Assembly (NCBI GenBank): GCA_905221605.1
Contig: CAJNDS010002845.1
Coordinates: 592,713 to 656,712, forward strand
Length of the DNA stretch: 64,000 nucleotides
Reading direction: 5' to 3'
Origin: Symbiodinium natans
Taxonomy: Eukaryota > Sar > Dinophyceae > Suessiales > Symbiodiniaceae
Shown here: positions 53,073 to 64,000 of the stretch, piece after piece
Layout: each line of letters opens with the position of its first letter
Numbering within the stretch: position 1 is the first letter of the stretch
Made by a program: the position numbers and the translations under genes
Notes under the pieces: generated by a model
What the model was told of the DNA's origin: nothing
The model's input: the letters and a program-made list of their open reading frames with translations, nothing else
The model's database searches: none

Positions 53073-53123
53073 GGCCCTAAACTCTAAACCCTAAACCCTA
53101 AACCCTAAACCTAAACCTAAACC
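53073..53123. repeat. Interstitial telomere-type repeat (CCCTAAA)n
   Basis: About four CCCTAAA units pass into CCTAAA units, oriented CCCTAAA on the + strand. This is the plant/dinoflagellate telomere motif inside a chromosome. Shorter copies lie at 11231-11259, 19739-19752 (as TTAGGG) and 48281-48291. Confidence 0.8.
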
Positions 53124-55167
53124 GAGGTGCCACGCCATCCTTTGGCTTTGCCCGGGCTCTGCGCCTCGCGTGGACGCCGCCGCCCTGCGCGCTCTTGCGA
53201 CGCCCGATTTGCACTTGGGTTTCACTTTCAAGGGAGCTTGTTGAGGTTTTTTGCTGCACCTTCTTGGAGGGTTGGGGGTCATAGGGTTGGACCAAAGGTT
53301 CAAGTCCACGAATGAACCATTGCAACCAGATCCATGCCTGAGTGTTCATGTCACAGGCCCATACGGGACCCTCAAGAATGCAAGAACTGTCTTTTGTTGA
53401 TGGCCAGGAAGGTGCAGCAACTACAGGAGCGCTCTTCTGGCTGCATCTTTGAACTCCTGTCAAGGGGTGACCTTTTCATGGGGGGCGATGCTGTGCAGAG
53501 GCCGTGTCATCTTCGATACCCTAAGCCCTGAATCGGCAGCGAGGTAGACAAATCGACCAAGCAGCTGCGAAGTAGGATGTTTAACTACAAACTTCCGACT
53601 CGTGAGCTGCTTGATTTGCTGGTGAGCCGCTGCCGTCGAGTTGCACGTCAGATGCAGAGGAGTGAGTATAACTAAGAGGTCCTCTCAGTGTTTGACATGT
53701 CTTGACACGCAAGGAGGATCCCTCTGTTGCGGGCCGGCTTGACACTGGACATGCTGGGTCACCTGGCTCCGCCATGCTCCTCTTCGTGCACGCCGAGTGC
53801 CCCACCCAGAATGGAAGGTTTTCGGTTCCGTTTCCGGCTGAGCTTCAGAGCCGGGTTGCAAAAAGGCCGCCCGTAAGGGCTGGTGCTGGGCTTGCCGTAA
53901 ACGTAGAAGAGACCTGTTTCGCCCGGGGAAGCTCAAAGAGATTCAATCCGACAACGTAACTGCCGGGTTGTTTACCGACTTCATTTTGTGCCGCTTGCAA
54001 GAACGGCGAAAGGGTACTTTGCTGGAACAGCACTTTGAAAGACAGTGCGCTTAGTTGGTCACTTAGTTCTGAAGGGAAATCAGCCCAAGTCCCTGGAAAG
54101 AACCTTCATGCGGCAATGCGAGGTTGAAGATCCCATTCTTGCGTGGCGGCCACGAGTCCATCGATGCCGTGGAGAAGTCTTTGGACAGCAGGCAGGGTAT
54201 GAAACTGTATCAAGGACATTGAGCACACGAATTAAGCATGCACAGACGCACGTTGCCAAACGCTTTGAATTTACGTGTATGCAGTCGAAGCGGCAATCGA
54301 AGCCACGTCGTTGCAGTTACAGCGTGTGCTTTGCATCACTCTTCTTGGGTCGGCGGTTAGGCTTGGGATGGCTTAGAGCTTATCATCCCTGGTCATTGAG
54401 TGCAAAAGGGCGTAGCGGCGTGGCACATTGATGTTGGCGTGGGCCATCAATCTGTACACCTGTTCTCGCGCCGTCGATAGCGTAATAATCCTGCAGCTGT
54501 GTCCGAGCCAGGCGTGGAGTATGTGTTTAGGCCCTCAGAAAAGCTAATGCCCTCATTGAAGGGCACCCAATCGGTGGCACGACAACCTCGGTGCAATACC
54601 AATACCTCCCTGGAGCAAAGATGGAGACCGTTGAAAAAACCATCAACAGCATAGATGTGGATGATAGTGATGTAGATGGTAGATACCCCTCTGGAGCCCT
54701 GAGCCTGAGAGGTGGAGAGGTTGCTTCAAACGCCTGAAGCTCTTGCAGGACAACAAGAGGCGGGGCCCAGATGTTCTTTTCGAAGGGTTTAGAGTTTAAG
54801 GGATTCGGGGCACCAGGGGGGTTCGCCCCGGAAAGCCGCTCCGGGAAATGAGCTTCCCCAGGTTCATGCTTGTTTGCTGATGAAGCCTGTGACCCGAACA
54901 CAAATCCGCACCAGGACAGGCATCCTTCGCCTCCCTCGCCCCTGCGCCGTGGCGCTAGGCCCTTCACGTGATGGATCTAGCTGCTGGTCAAACGGTTCGG
55001 GATGCAGGGGCTGTTGCAGATGGATTAGACCGAGCACGGTGCAGCGCTGGGCGCTGGAACATCTACCCGCCGAGTTACCTGAGAATGCCGCAAAGTCACA
55101 TCAAGTCACGGAAAAGGTCGTCTCACCGCCAGTGGCGCTGCCGGGGCCCTGGGCCCGCGGGCAGAGG

Positions 55168-55255
55168 CCGAGAGGGAGAGAGTGAGAGAGTGAGTCAGAG
55201 TGAGAGAGGGGGCCTTAGAAGAACAAGAGAGGAGAGAGGGAGAGAGAACTATACC
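55168..55255. repeat. GA/GTGA purine-rich repeat
   Basis: Irregular GAGA, GTGAGA and GAGAGG units over about 90 bases. Confidence 0.75.
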
Positions 55256-57326
55256 AGCTCGGCCAAAATGTACATATATTTGCCACTGGAGGTGCAAGGG
55301 ATCAAAGCGTGACAGAGACAGACCAGGGAGGGCTCATGCTAACCTCCAGCACTCTGAAAATGGCTTAATGCAGACTTCTAAGCAGCCTCCAAATCAGGCG
55401 GGGGCCGTCGCTGCTGCGGTCGAGGTGGAGCGGTCCAAACCGGGTCCAAACCCTTCGCCTTCATGGCTTCAGTAATCAGTAGGGCAAAGGTGATGAAACG
55501 TTACATCCCTTGAGATTGTCTTGGGTCAGCCCAGCTTGAGGTTGGGTGTGAGTTGCTTGGGGGGGGGGGGGGGTGTTAGAGCTACGAGCTCTAGTGCGAT
55601 TTCGGCAGACCACGGATCCGGGCCCTTCGGGAACTCTGCCTCTGGCCGCACCTTCAGCTTAGGAAACTCCTATCATCTTCCCGTTTCGAAGGCAGAGCCC
55701 AACCCTTTCATCGACCGCTTCCGATCCAGGTCGGTGTGCGAGGGGTCATGGGCAGAGGTAGTTGGGAGTTCAGCAGTTTTGGATCTTATAGTAGACCTGA
55801 AAGACGCTGAGGCCTCACAATGCATTGCCTCCACTGTGTCTTCCCCATCCGGACATAGAAAAACTTTGAAATTGCAGCCGGGCTGGGCGTTGCATGGAAT
55901 CCGGGATCTGACGATGATAACCTGGAACGCAGAGCGAGGGTTCAAGACTGTCTTTGGCTTGCGGGAATCTGACATGTATGACTGGAACCATAACCTTTTG
56001 CAACAATTCAACCTCAGGCCGTGTTCACAGAATCTGCTTGGGTTACGCTATTGGTGATTCTAGTTGCGCAATTCTTCCCCTGTCCAGGAGTTAAGAGCAG
56101 TTTCCCTAGTTAAGAGCAGTTTCCCTTCTTTCCTGGCACCCTCCAGGATCGCGGAGGTTCTCTCCTCCGCACGGCGTGCTGCCACTGGTCCAAGCCGCTG
56201 GCTTTGCACGGCCAAGGTGGGCATATTCAGGGGGCGTGAGGGTCAGGATCTCTGTGTTTGCACCCATGTGGCATGCTATGAGTTCATCGTACCTGCATTA
56301 TGTGCCATTCTGCCCCAGTTCGTTAATGCCGTGCGGGCGGCATGTCAGAGGATGTCAGGGAGCCGCTTCCTTAAACGCTGCACGTCAATGGGCACAGGAA
56401 CTTGGCAACTCCCTGATCCCTTTTCTGGCTGCTGCCGGACAGCTTCCCGAGGAGCTTAGATTCTGTCGGTCCAGGGGTCAGGTCTGGGGCATGGACATCG
56501 TTTGGGGCTTTGAGCCTTGCATGGGATTGCTGAGCAGAGAGTTTCTGACTCTGTCACTCTGGCTTTACGTCAGGACTTGGCTGCCGCAGTTCATCCCGCT
56601 GAGTTGGAGGCCACTTGTAGGGCGTCCCGCAAGAACCCGCTCCCGAGTGGGGGGATCCGTTGACTTTAGGGCTGCACGCCCCGACTCAGCTCGCCCCAAC
56701 CCATTCCAAGCAAAAAAGTGCCAAAGCTGAAGTGGACCTGTTCATGTATGTCATCCAGCAGTTCTCTGCCAACAAGTGTTTGTAGCCAAGAGACTTGGGC
56801 TTGCGAAGTAGCTAGCTTCGACTTTGGCTGCTGGCAGATTATTGATTTTGTCAGCTTCAACACCTGGCCCCAATCTCCTTTCGTTCTGTCGGTTGCATTG
56901 CCTGCAAAGGCGAGCATAAAACATCTGCATCACGGTTCTAGGCAATGTGTGCATGGTGATGACATGGTGTGTCTGTCTGTCTGTCTGTATTCCTGCCTGG
57001 CTGTCAGTGCATCTGGTGAGCTCAGACCCCAAAAGCCCCCGGTCCAGGTGCCAGACGCAGAAGTCCCTCAGCATCTGAACTGGAGAGTGAGTTCCTGGGC
57101 CCACTCTGCAGCTCGGCCGGATCAGCATAGGATAGGTGCAAGCACTTTTGGCAATGGCGCTTTTAGGTGCCGTGCTATTGCCGACGCCCGTGGAGATAAT
57201 TTGATGTGCACCATAATCGGTTAGCATACGTACTCAGTTTGCCGTCGGCAACATGATCAGCATCAATTTATTCGTGCAACTTCCTTCTTCCCCTGCAGTT
57301 GCCTGTAATGTTTACCATGTCATGTT

Positions 57327-57372
57327 CAGGGTGTACATACATACATGTACATATATATACACACACATATAA
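57327..57372. repeat. CATA/TATATA simple repeat
   Basis: Alternating CATACATA, TATATATA and CACACA units about 170 bases before the glycosyltransferase start. Confidence 0.75.
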
Positions 57373-57494
57373 GCATTCATGCACAAGGCACCTTAGCATC
57401 ACAAGAACAAACCCGAAGGAACCACTGGAGCTCACTGTGCGCTGTTAAACAAGCATAAGACAACAGTAAACAAGCGTAAGAACACAGGGGCAGG

Positions 57495-57534
57495 TCCCCC
57501 CCGCCCCATCCCCCCCCCGCCACCCCCAAAGCCG
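57495..57534 (+). promoter_or_regulatory. C-rich tract and probable leader acceptor
   Basis: A nearly pure pyrimidine stretch ending CCCCCAAAG lies five bases before the ATG of the glycosyltransferase gene. In dinoflagellates a pyrimidine tract plus AG just upstream of an ORF is the expected site for trans-splicing of the leader. The exact acceptor is inferred. Confidence 0.45.
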
Positions 57535-57538
57535 ACTT

Positions 57539-59464
57539 ATGCAGTTCCAATGGCTACTTGCGTGTTTTTTGCTGGGCACGCGTGCGCTGTCAGCCTTCCA
57601 CAGCGACGCCGTGCGCGGATCCTGCACTGCACCTTGGACTGTTGTAGGTGTGGGACACTGTGCCGCAGGTGCAGGTGCGGAGGAAGGGTTCTTCGAGCCT
57701 CTCCGACCATGGTTTCCATCGTCCCTCATGGGCTGCATTCGGAGCTGCGAGAAAACTGGCCACAATTGTGCCTATGCTTCCTTCAAAGACGACAACATTC
57801 TCAGGCGTGAGGATGAACGCACCGGCCTTTGCCTCCTTGCCAGCCACTGCCCCGTGCTCCGAGCAGTTGCCCTTGGTACCGTGACATTTGTGCGCCGCAA
57901 CCAGCTCCACAAGCTGGATGGACCGAGGAGTCCTCAGCGACACCTGGTGAGCTTGGCACCTGCAGAGCCTGCGTGCTCACCGAACTGTTCCAACACGCAG
58001 CTCTGTGTAACATCTGAGGGCCTGAGCCTGGCGAAGGCCTGCATGACGCCTCGGGCCGGCCTCTTCCGTTTGCGAAAAGTGGAGACGGCGTCATCTGTAA
58101 AGGCTGCAGTTGTTAGCTCAGACGAGCGTGAGCTGTGTGGTCGTGGCCGTGCCGTACATCTTTCGGTGAGCTGCCGCGCGGCCTGGGACATTGTCCCCCT
58201 CCCTCTAAAAGATGCTGCGGCCAAGCTGCCTCTGCCCTGCGTCCAGCTGCGCCATGAGGGACGGATTTTGGCTTTGGACCAGCAGCATCGACTGGTTCTA
58301 GACGAGAATGCAAGCAGCTTCTGCTGGGCAGTGAGCCTGGAACAGAGGCGGATGAAGGATGAGTGGCTCCATACCCTGCCAGAAGTTTATGATTTCAACG
58401 TCCATGGTAGGCAGAGTGCAGATGTTCCGAGTGTGTGGCTGACCGCATCGCCCAGTTACGCCTACTTGCTGGAGAGCTTTCTGGCTAGACTGCAGCGTGC
58501 TGGAGATCCGATCAGGGCTTGCGTTCTGTGGATGCCAGATATCAAAGATACAAGTTTGCCGGGCTTCTCGCTGTTGAGAGGTAACATCTTGGACCTGGTT
58601 CTGCCGAAGATGATGCTGCAGCTGGAAGCTGAGCTGGTAGCCAGCTTCTCGCAAGGACAGGCGGAAGTCGTCATCTTCTCGGATTTGGACGTGCTTGTGT
58701 TCCCAGGCTGGGTAACCATCATGTTGGCCTGCGTAACTGGACCTCACGCAGCAGACACCTGTTTCACCCAGCGGCAGACCTTCGACAGCGGTACGTTGCA
58801 ACTGGTGAACTCAGGTGTTAGCGCGTCCCGCGTGGGCAATGGAGCCAATGCTGCGCGGCTGCTGTCGGAGGTGGCCAGGCATCAGAGTCAGGATCTGCTC
58901 GACTTGCTGAACGTGAGAAAGCAATTTCGCAGTGGTCAGAGCGTTTTGAACCTGGTCCTTGCTGAAGTTCGCTTCAGCCCACAGGTGAAGAATCCCTTGC
59001 GGTGGGGAGTTTACAATCCTATGCTGGCCCATTCTGGCTTTTTGCCACAAGCGCCTGTGCTGTCGACCCGTCTGCATCATGTTACCGGCTCTAGTGTTGC
59101 GACTGGCCACAAGCTGCGCATGATGGATGCAGTGGAGCTACTTCGTGAAGACTTGGCAGACTTTTGCCCGCACTACGTTCTCCACGGCGAGATATCCTTC
59201 ATTGGACCACTGAATGCGTTTTGCTTCCAGCTGCTAGCCGTGGACCCTCACTTCGGACACCTCCTTCCGCCATTCAAGGTCGCTTCCGGTTATGGCATCG
59301 AGGATTTCTCTCTGGTCCAAACCTACCTGGACACGTATGCCATATATGGCTTCTCTATGGACGAATTGTCTTCAAAATTTGGCTATCGGCACTATCGTCA
59401 AAGTCGCCGCAACTCTTCGGATTATGTTTGTGCTAAGATCTGGAACAGGCCATGCAGGCCTTGA
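57539..59464 (+). CDS. Secretory-pathway glycosyltransferase, intronless
   Basis: A 641-codon frame runs from ATG to TGA without introns. Residues 1-19 form a signal peptide (hydrophobic LLACFLLG, then ALSA). Residues 29-118 are Cys-rich, with a C-x3-C pattern near 66-70 and a CLLASHC at 98-104, reminiscent of a PAN/apple module. Residues 298-530 fit a GT-A nucleotide-sugar transferase of the GT77-like type: VVIFSDLDVLVFPGW with the metal-binding DxD at 382-384, VNSGV at 423-427 in place of the usual NTG, GQSVLN at 466-471 in place of DQ-x-x-LN, and LHHVTGS at 512-518. A conserved-looking tail (residues 545-640) follows. It probably acts in the Golgi or ER lumen on a glycoprotein or cell-surface glycan. 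Sugar and acceptor unknown. The overlapping frames on both strands are shadows. Confidence 0.85.
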   Translation: MQFQWLLACFLLGTRALSAFHSDAVRGSCTAPWTVVGVGHCAAGAGAEEGFFEPLRPWFPSSLMGCIRSCEKTGHNCAYASFKDDNILRREDERTGLCLLASHCPVLRAVALGTVTFVRRNQLHKLDGPRSPQRHLVSLAPAEPACSPNCSNTQLCVTSEGLSLAKACMTPRAGLFRLRKVETASSVKAAVVSSDERELCGRGRAVHLSVSCRAAWDIVPLPLKDAAAKLPLPCVQLRHEGRILALDQQHRLVLDENASSFCWAVSLEQRRMKDEWLHTLPEVYDFNVHGRQSADVPSVWLTASPSYAYLLESFLARLQRAGDPIRACVLWMPDIKDTSLPGFSLLRGNILDLVLPKMMLQLEAELVASFSQGQAEVVIFSDLDVLVFPGWVTIMLACVTGPHAADTCFTQRQTFDSGTLQLVNSGVSASRVGNGANAARLLSEVARHQSQDLLDLLNVRKQFRSGQSVLNLVLAEVRFSPQVKNPLRWGVYNPMLAHSGFLPQAPVLSTRLHHVTGSSVATGHKLRMMDAVELLREDLADFCPHYVLHGEISFIGPLNAFCFQLLAVDPHFGHLLPPFKVASGYGIEDFSLVQTYLDTYAIYGFSMDELSSKFGYRHYRQSRRNSSDYVCAKIWNRPCRP

Positions 59465-60124
59465 GCTCGCAAAAGGCACGGGGCGCGTTGGAGTGCTCTC
59501 TAGCACATACAGATCGTTGCAGGTTCCCAAATTGGAAATTGGAAGGGGTCGAAGGTGGATGTGCGCTGTTTTGGGTCGGGGGATGTCTCAGTCTACCTCT
59601 CTCCCGCTTTCTCTCTCTATCTTTGTCTTCGTCCTTTGGTTCTGAATAGCAAACGAGGTCAGCATGTTCGCATGTATGCTGCTCAGAAAGTGGCTCATTT
59701 CTGGAAGTTTTGGAGCGGTCAAGACAGGTGGCTGGTGCCGACTCGTTTGGAATCCTGAAAGTCCAGGTTGTGGGGTGCAAGTGGCTGAAAGGCAAACTAG
59801 AGCTAGGCCCGAACATCAATCTAGCATCACGAAGCCCCAGAGCAAACAAGCCTCTGTTGCTGAAATGCATATGTGCCGTGTGGTGTGGGCGTGTTGCAGT
59901 CGCATTGACATGAAACCCGCCCTTGCATGCGCCGTCCAGGAGCTTTTCTTCACCTTCAGCACGGCTCAGGAGCCGGTCCTGCGAGTCCCAGTAGTGTACT
60001 TAACATAAGGGCGACCCCCACCAGCACTGATTGCTAGCTAAGCGGCGTCGAGTAGCGGCGAGAACAAAGCTGGAAGCGGCACACTTCATCACGAAGGTAC
60101 ACCAAATCTGGGAGCCACACTCGC

Positions 60125-60400
60125 TTGGTTTCATTTCTAAGGGCTCTGAGAGTGAGGAAAGGGAGGGTTCAAGCACTCAAGCAGACTCAAGCACTCCGAG
60201 AATTCATCGGGCAGGATGCCGTTGACGAGGCGTGCCGAACCTTTGCTGCCAACCTCAAGAGCTCCGAGGCTTTGGCTGATTGGGGTGAACTGGGGCAAGC
60301 ACCGAACTGGTTGAGCTTGGGGGCTTTCGGCCTTTCCCTCGCCTCCAATCTTCCATCTTACATGTTGCATATACCTTGGATCCTGTGTGCACTGTATTGA
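60125..60400 (+). CDS. Weak coding candidate
   Basis: A 91-codon frame has a helical core ALREFIGQDAVDEACRTFAA then NLKSSEALADWGELGQAP. The composition is protein-like up to about 60330 and then becomes hydrophobic and doubtful. No family recognised. Confidence 0.3.
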   Translation: MVSFLRALRVRKGRVQALKQTQALREFIGQDAVDEACRTFAANLKSSEALADWGELGQAPNWLSLGAFGLSLASNLPSYMLHIPWILCALY

Positions 60401-61961
60401 CAGGCAAAACTCAGCACAAAATGACGCCACGCCATGCAGTACTTGTGGGTGTAAAGCTGTAAAACCATTCCGGGTGCATTGCCTGCATGTTCGTTTTTGG
60501 CTGCGGGCTGTTTTTGTTCGGGCTTCTCTTTGGGGTATGTGTCAGGTTTTGAATGTGTTTGTGTGGGGAAGAATTTTCCTATTTCCTGCTTGCTGCTTTC
60601 TGAATCTCCCTTTCTCAATTGGTCTTCCTCCGTTCGGAATTAGTGTTCCGAAGTTGTCGCCGCCCATCGACCAGACGCAAGCACATTCCGTGGCCACATC
60701 TGTGAACCCAGGATGTGCAGGAGCAGCGGCATCGAGCGGAGGAACTCGTGCAGCGGAAGGCGCCGATTTGTCGTGAGATGCTGTTTATTCGCGGGCTATT
60801 TCGGCTGCTACAGTTCAGGGGCTAAAGGTTCACAGAGAGAACAGACGGTTGGCCGTTGTGGGCTGTAGGCCTCCGCTTGGTGTGGAGAGAAATCCCAGGT
60901 CCAGAAGCAACATCCTTCCAAGAGTTTCCTGAGACACTCCAGAACTGGCAGGCATATGGACCTTTTCGTGACTTTGCTTTGTGCGAGACGCGTCGTCACT
61001 GCGAACGCCTCAGCGCCGGCAAAAGGCGCAGCTTACACCCACAGACGGGTATGTAGGATTGGAACTCAGTGGTGAAACTTTAGATGGCTACGCGCGGTTT
61101 TGTTTTGGGTCATCTCGGCCTTAGTATGCTCAGGCAGGTTGGCACACAATTAGATTTGGCGTCAAGCAACGTAGCTGTAAGGCCCTACCCAACCCTTGCG
61201 CATCCTCTGTATGTGTGCCTCCACGTGTACGCAGCATGTCCCTGGATCTCCCGCCATGTACTGGTAAGACGATGCCGCGGCTACACATTCGACCGTCAGT
61301 CGTATGTACTGTGCTGTGCTGAAGAGGTTCCAATTCCAGATCAGATTTGATAGTCTGATAGAGCCGACGCTGTGCAACGTAGTGCTTTCTGAAAAGCACA
61401 TTTCCAGTCAGCACGCGTGCGCTCTCTCTCTCTCTCCCTCCCTCCTGCGGACTCAATGTTCCCTAAAAGCTTAAAGCCTTAAAGCCCTGAAATTTTTTAG
61501 GAGTACATCAAGACAGCAGGATTCGTTCGACCTACTTCTCAGAACACATGACGTGCAGGGCCGTGATAGAGAGTTCTAGGCCTATAAGCTAAAGCCAAAG
61601 CCGTAGGGGCCATGAGCATCCTTCGGCTCTCATCGCAGGCCTTGCCAAAGCCGCAGTACCTCCGGGCACAGCTGCACCCTCTACGAGTCCCACAAGGCCC
61701 AGGGTGATGTCCTGGTAGAGCTGACTCGTTGATGGGGTTGCATTTATGGCAATTTATGGTTTCCTTGCTTTTGGGTTTCGACGTATCTATAGGTAAGAGG
61801 GTTCTCAATCACGTCTGGTGACCGGCGCAAATTACCCCCAGCAGCCTTAGCACATGCACCGCCGGGTTGGCCTACCGAGACCCGGCGTCTCGAAGTGTGC
61901 GTAAGCACTGCGCCGAGACCTTCGATGCTAGTGATCGAGAGCATGGAGCGTTCGCACGTAA

Positions 61962-61988
61962 GTGTGTGTTTGTGTGTGTGTGTGTGCG
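61962..61988. repeat. (TG)n microsatellite
   Basis: A GTGT run with few interruptions. Confidence 0.8.
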
Positions 61989-63240
61989 CGTACAGAACAG
62001 GGGACGCACCATTGCCTACTTTGGCATGCGTATGCGTCGTACGTTGCTTCACCAGGCTTCATTACACAGCTCGGTCACAGTTTCTTCTTCGCCACACGCT
62101 TGTCCCCCAAAGCTTCGCTTCGGTCCATCACCGAAAGTCACAAGAGCTAGAATGAGGCGTCACTTTAGTTTTGCTTTAATGGCATCAGATGATGCCTGGA
62201 CAGCCGCCTTCTTCTGCATCCGAGGCGGGAGGGAGGGGGCAGAATGAATTGAAAGGCTCACAGACAGATGAAATGTGAAGTATAAAATGCATGTAGACAC
62301 GCAGCATGCTTCCGCACGCGCTTGCATCCACCGACGCTTGCTTCCACAGAGCGATAGCTTGCAGGTAGTCACGTTGCAACCGTGGTATCACACGTTCGCA
62401 GGTACACTTGCTTGCACTACTCGTTTCGTGCGCGGAAAAGCCAAGAATTGTGGATCGTAGTGTTGCCCGATGAAGTCCGTCGGGTCCATTCGAACTAAGT
62501 GCGCTGGCATTTGCCTTCGGCTTGGCCCTCCAAATTTAGTGTCCTCAGAAGACAGACCTGTCATCACAACGGACCTGTCATCACAACGCCAGTACCTTTT
62601 TGTGCAAGCACCGTGTGGGGGAAAAGCCATAGTCTTTAAACATGTCAGTCTGGTAACTTGACCCATCATAAGCAAGTGGCCGTCCTGAAAAAAGAAAGCT
62701 GCTGTGGAGAAGGTGATAGGGGTTGAAAGCGTGAGTTCATCATGCCGGACAATTTTCGGGCAGGAGGAGCATCGAAGCAGCTTCCGCCCCAGCCGGCCAT
62801 GTCTGTGCGGGAAGAGCCAGGCGTGATGGGGATCGGGGAGCCAAGAGGCAAAGTCGAGGCTGCCGTGTGCCAAGCGTGAGTAGTTACGGGTTCGGAAGGG
62901 ACATGTGTACGTACTGTAGAACTGAAGTACTGCGGTCTAATTAGAGTAGTTGACGTAGTTGCGCTGCAGTTGTCTCGAGATGTTTGCGAATATGTTTTCG
63001 GGCTGGTGACAGGGTATCGGAGCCGCGCTTGAGAGCCCCAGCCCCGAGCCATCATGAAAACCTGGAATCTCATGGAAAGGAGCAAGTGAAGAGACAGAGA
63101 AAAGGCTCAGGGTTTGAAGTAAGTCGAAACCCACCCAGGCCTTGGCCAACACATGCTCAGGTGCAGGTCGCCGATGCCTTTGGTGCGCCGAAGGCGAGAA
63201 GGGTTTCAGAGAGTCAGGCTCAGTTCGGGTAGGAGACTGG

Positions 63241-63243
<3 letters not shown>

Positions 63244-63286
<43 letters not shown>

Positions 63287-63352
63287 CGAGAGCGAGAGCG
63301 AGAAGAGAGAGAAAAAAAGAGAATGAGAAAGACAGAGAGAAAAAGCACAAAG
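63244..63352. repeat. (GA)n and (GAGAGC)n purine tract
   Basis: About 38 bases of GA pass into GAGAGC units and then a GAAA-rich purine stretch. Confidence 0.9.
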
Positions 63353-63445
63353 GCTGAGAGGGGGAGCACAAGACCACCTAGCGAAGCAAGCGAGGGAACG
63401 ATCAGCACGGAGACAAGGGGGAAAGGAGCCCGACTACGCCCAGGC

Positions 63446-63650
63446 ATTTCTGGAAGCATGCGAGAGTCTGGCACGTCGAAAGTACAAGATGAAGCAAGTC
63501 TTGGACAGGCACCCGCAGAGGGTCGGCACGAGGGCCAAGGAGAAGATGAAGGAGCAGCCTAAAGGGGTGGAAAGGCGAGTGGGGCAACAAAGACGGAGCT
63601 TATGGAGAAGAACCGCGCCCGCCGAAAAGCATGGCGGCAACGGGTGAAGC
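63446..63650 (+). CDS. Weak basic coding candidate
   Basis: After CTACGCCCAG the frame reads AFLEACESLARRKYKMKQVL then DRHPQRVGTRAKEKMKEQPK, ending in TGA at about 63649. It is highly basic. A 135-codon - frame (63559-63966) overlaps it and cannot be ruled out. Confidence 0.25.
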
Positions 63651-64000
63651 CACCGTGAAGCCCATCGGAAGAGAGCAAGCCAAGACCAACCACTGCGCTA
63701 GGCGGAGACAAGAGATGAGGGTCTGCAAACAAAGAGTCGAAGACAGCCCTGATTGGCGGGACCAACCCATCACTGCTCGAAGCCAGCATGGTGGTGGGAG
63801 GCCGCGCTGAGGGGGGGGGGGCGGGTGGGGTCTGCTCCCCCAAGCCCAGCAGCAGAAGAAGGGCACCGCAAGTAGGGGGCAAGAGTTCACCCCAAAAGCC
63901 CGCCGCAAGCAACCAACAAAGCCGACCGACTTTGCCAGAGTTCGCACGCCACATTGATTTTCCCATTGTAAGACGTAAGAGTCATACCTTCAACTTTTTC

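Larger units (their letters stand above)
51327..57538. other. Mostly unassigned DNA with weak exon candidates
   Basis: Possible but unsupported exons: 52632-52730 (DAQALYRGGLRELEDLSLCL), 56370-56640 on + (NAARQWAQELGNSLIPFLAA and MDIVWGFEPCMGLLSREFL). The 178-codon + frame at 55521 is matched by an equally good - frame. A telomere-like tract (53073), a GA/GTGA tract (55168) and CATA repeats (57327) are present. Confidence 0.35.
59465..64000. other. Mostly unassigned DNA, two weak exon candidates
   Basis: Simple repeats at 61962 and 63244. Two weak coding candidates are listed separately. No terminator or polyadenylation signal can be named; dinoflagellate genes lack a reliable one. Confidence 0.35.

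Noticed and set aside
55521-56057. 178-codon + frame
   Set aside because: An overlapping 112-codon - frame is equally protein-like and neither shows a domain or splice context, so neither is called.
63559-63966. 135-codon - strand frame
   Set aside because: No domain; it overlaps a basic + frame with an acceptor-like start. Undecidable from sequence alone.

Overview
The window reads as nuclear DNA of a dinoflagellate, most likely a symbiodiniacean or close relative (inference). The reasons are as follows. Recognisable protein code lies in short exons of 40-200 bp separated by introns of hundreds of bases. At several introns the two flanking exons join in frame only with relaxed donors: GT, and also GA and probably GC, against AG acceptors. 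Protein families that are expanded in these algae are present (split ankyrin repeats, FkbM-type methyltransferase, EF-hand-like exons). Plant-type CCCTAAA telomere motifs are scattered inside the sequence. Homopolymer G/C tracts and (GA)n tracts are frequent. There are no bacterial operons, rRNAs, tRNAs or CRISPR arrays that I can support. Almost every exon I can defend is on the + strand, which fits the one-directional gene arrays of dinoflagellates.

Layout. 1-3.6 kb: no supported gene. 3.65-5.5 kb: scattered exons, one with the first half of a Nudix box. 8.9-17.2 kb: an ankyrin-repeat gene in which each exon carries roughly half a repeat. 19.4-19.6 kb: a small terminal exon. 24.7-29.1 kb: a multi-exon FkbM-family methyltransferase gene whose likely first exon encodes a signal peptide. 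29.98-30.23 kb: a short STI1-like helical ORF. 33.4-33.9 kb: membrane-type exons, possibly from an ion channel. 35.9-38.4 kb: a 2.5-kb repeat element bounded by inverted termini and lying in (TA)n; it holds a self-inverting array of about 100-bp palindromic units followed by an AT-rich 21-bp minisatellite. 39.0-39.4 kb: small exons, one with an EF-hand-like loop. 44.4-44.9 kb: a 146-codon open frame without a usable ATG. 45.9-51.3 kb: a string of helical exons, two of them EF-hand-like. 57.5-59.5 kb: an intact, intronless gene for a secretory-pathway glycosyltransferase, the clearest complete gene here. 59.5-64 kb: weak exon candidates and simple repeats.

No metabolic pathway links the genes. 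The glycosyltransferase and the FkbM methyltransferase would both be plausible glycan or secondary-metabolite modifying enzymes of the secretory pathway, but that link is inference. The part most likely to be undescribed is the 35.9-38.4 kb element. Exon limits are hand-read and approximate unless a phase-compatible junction is stated; there was no transcript or database evidence.
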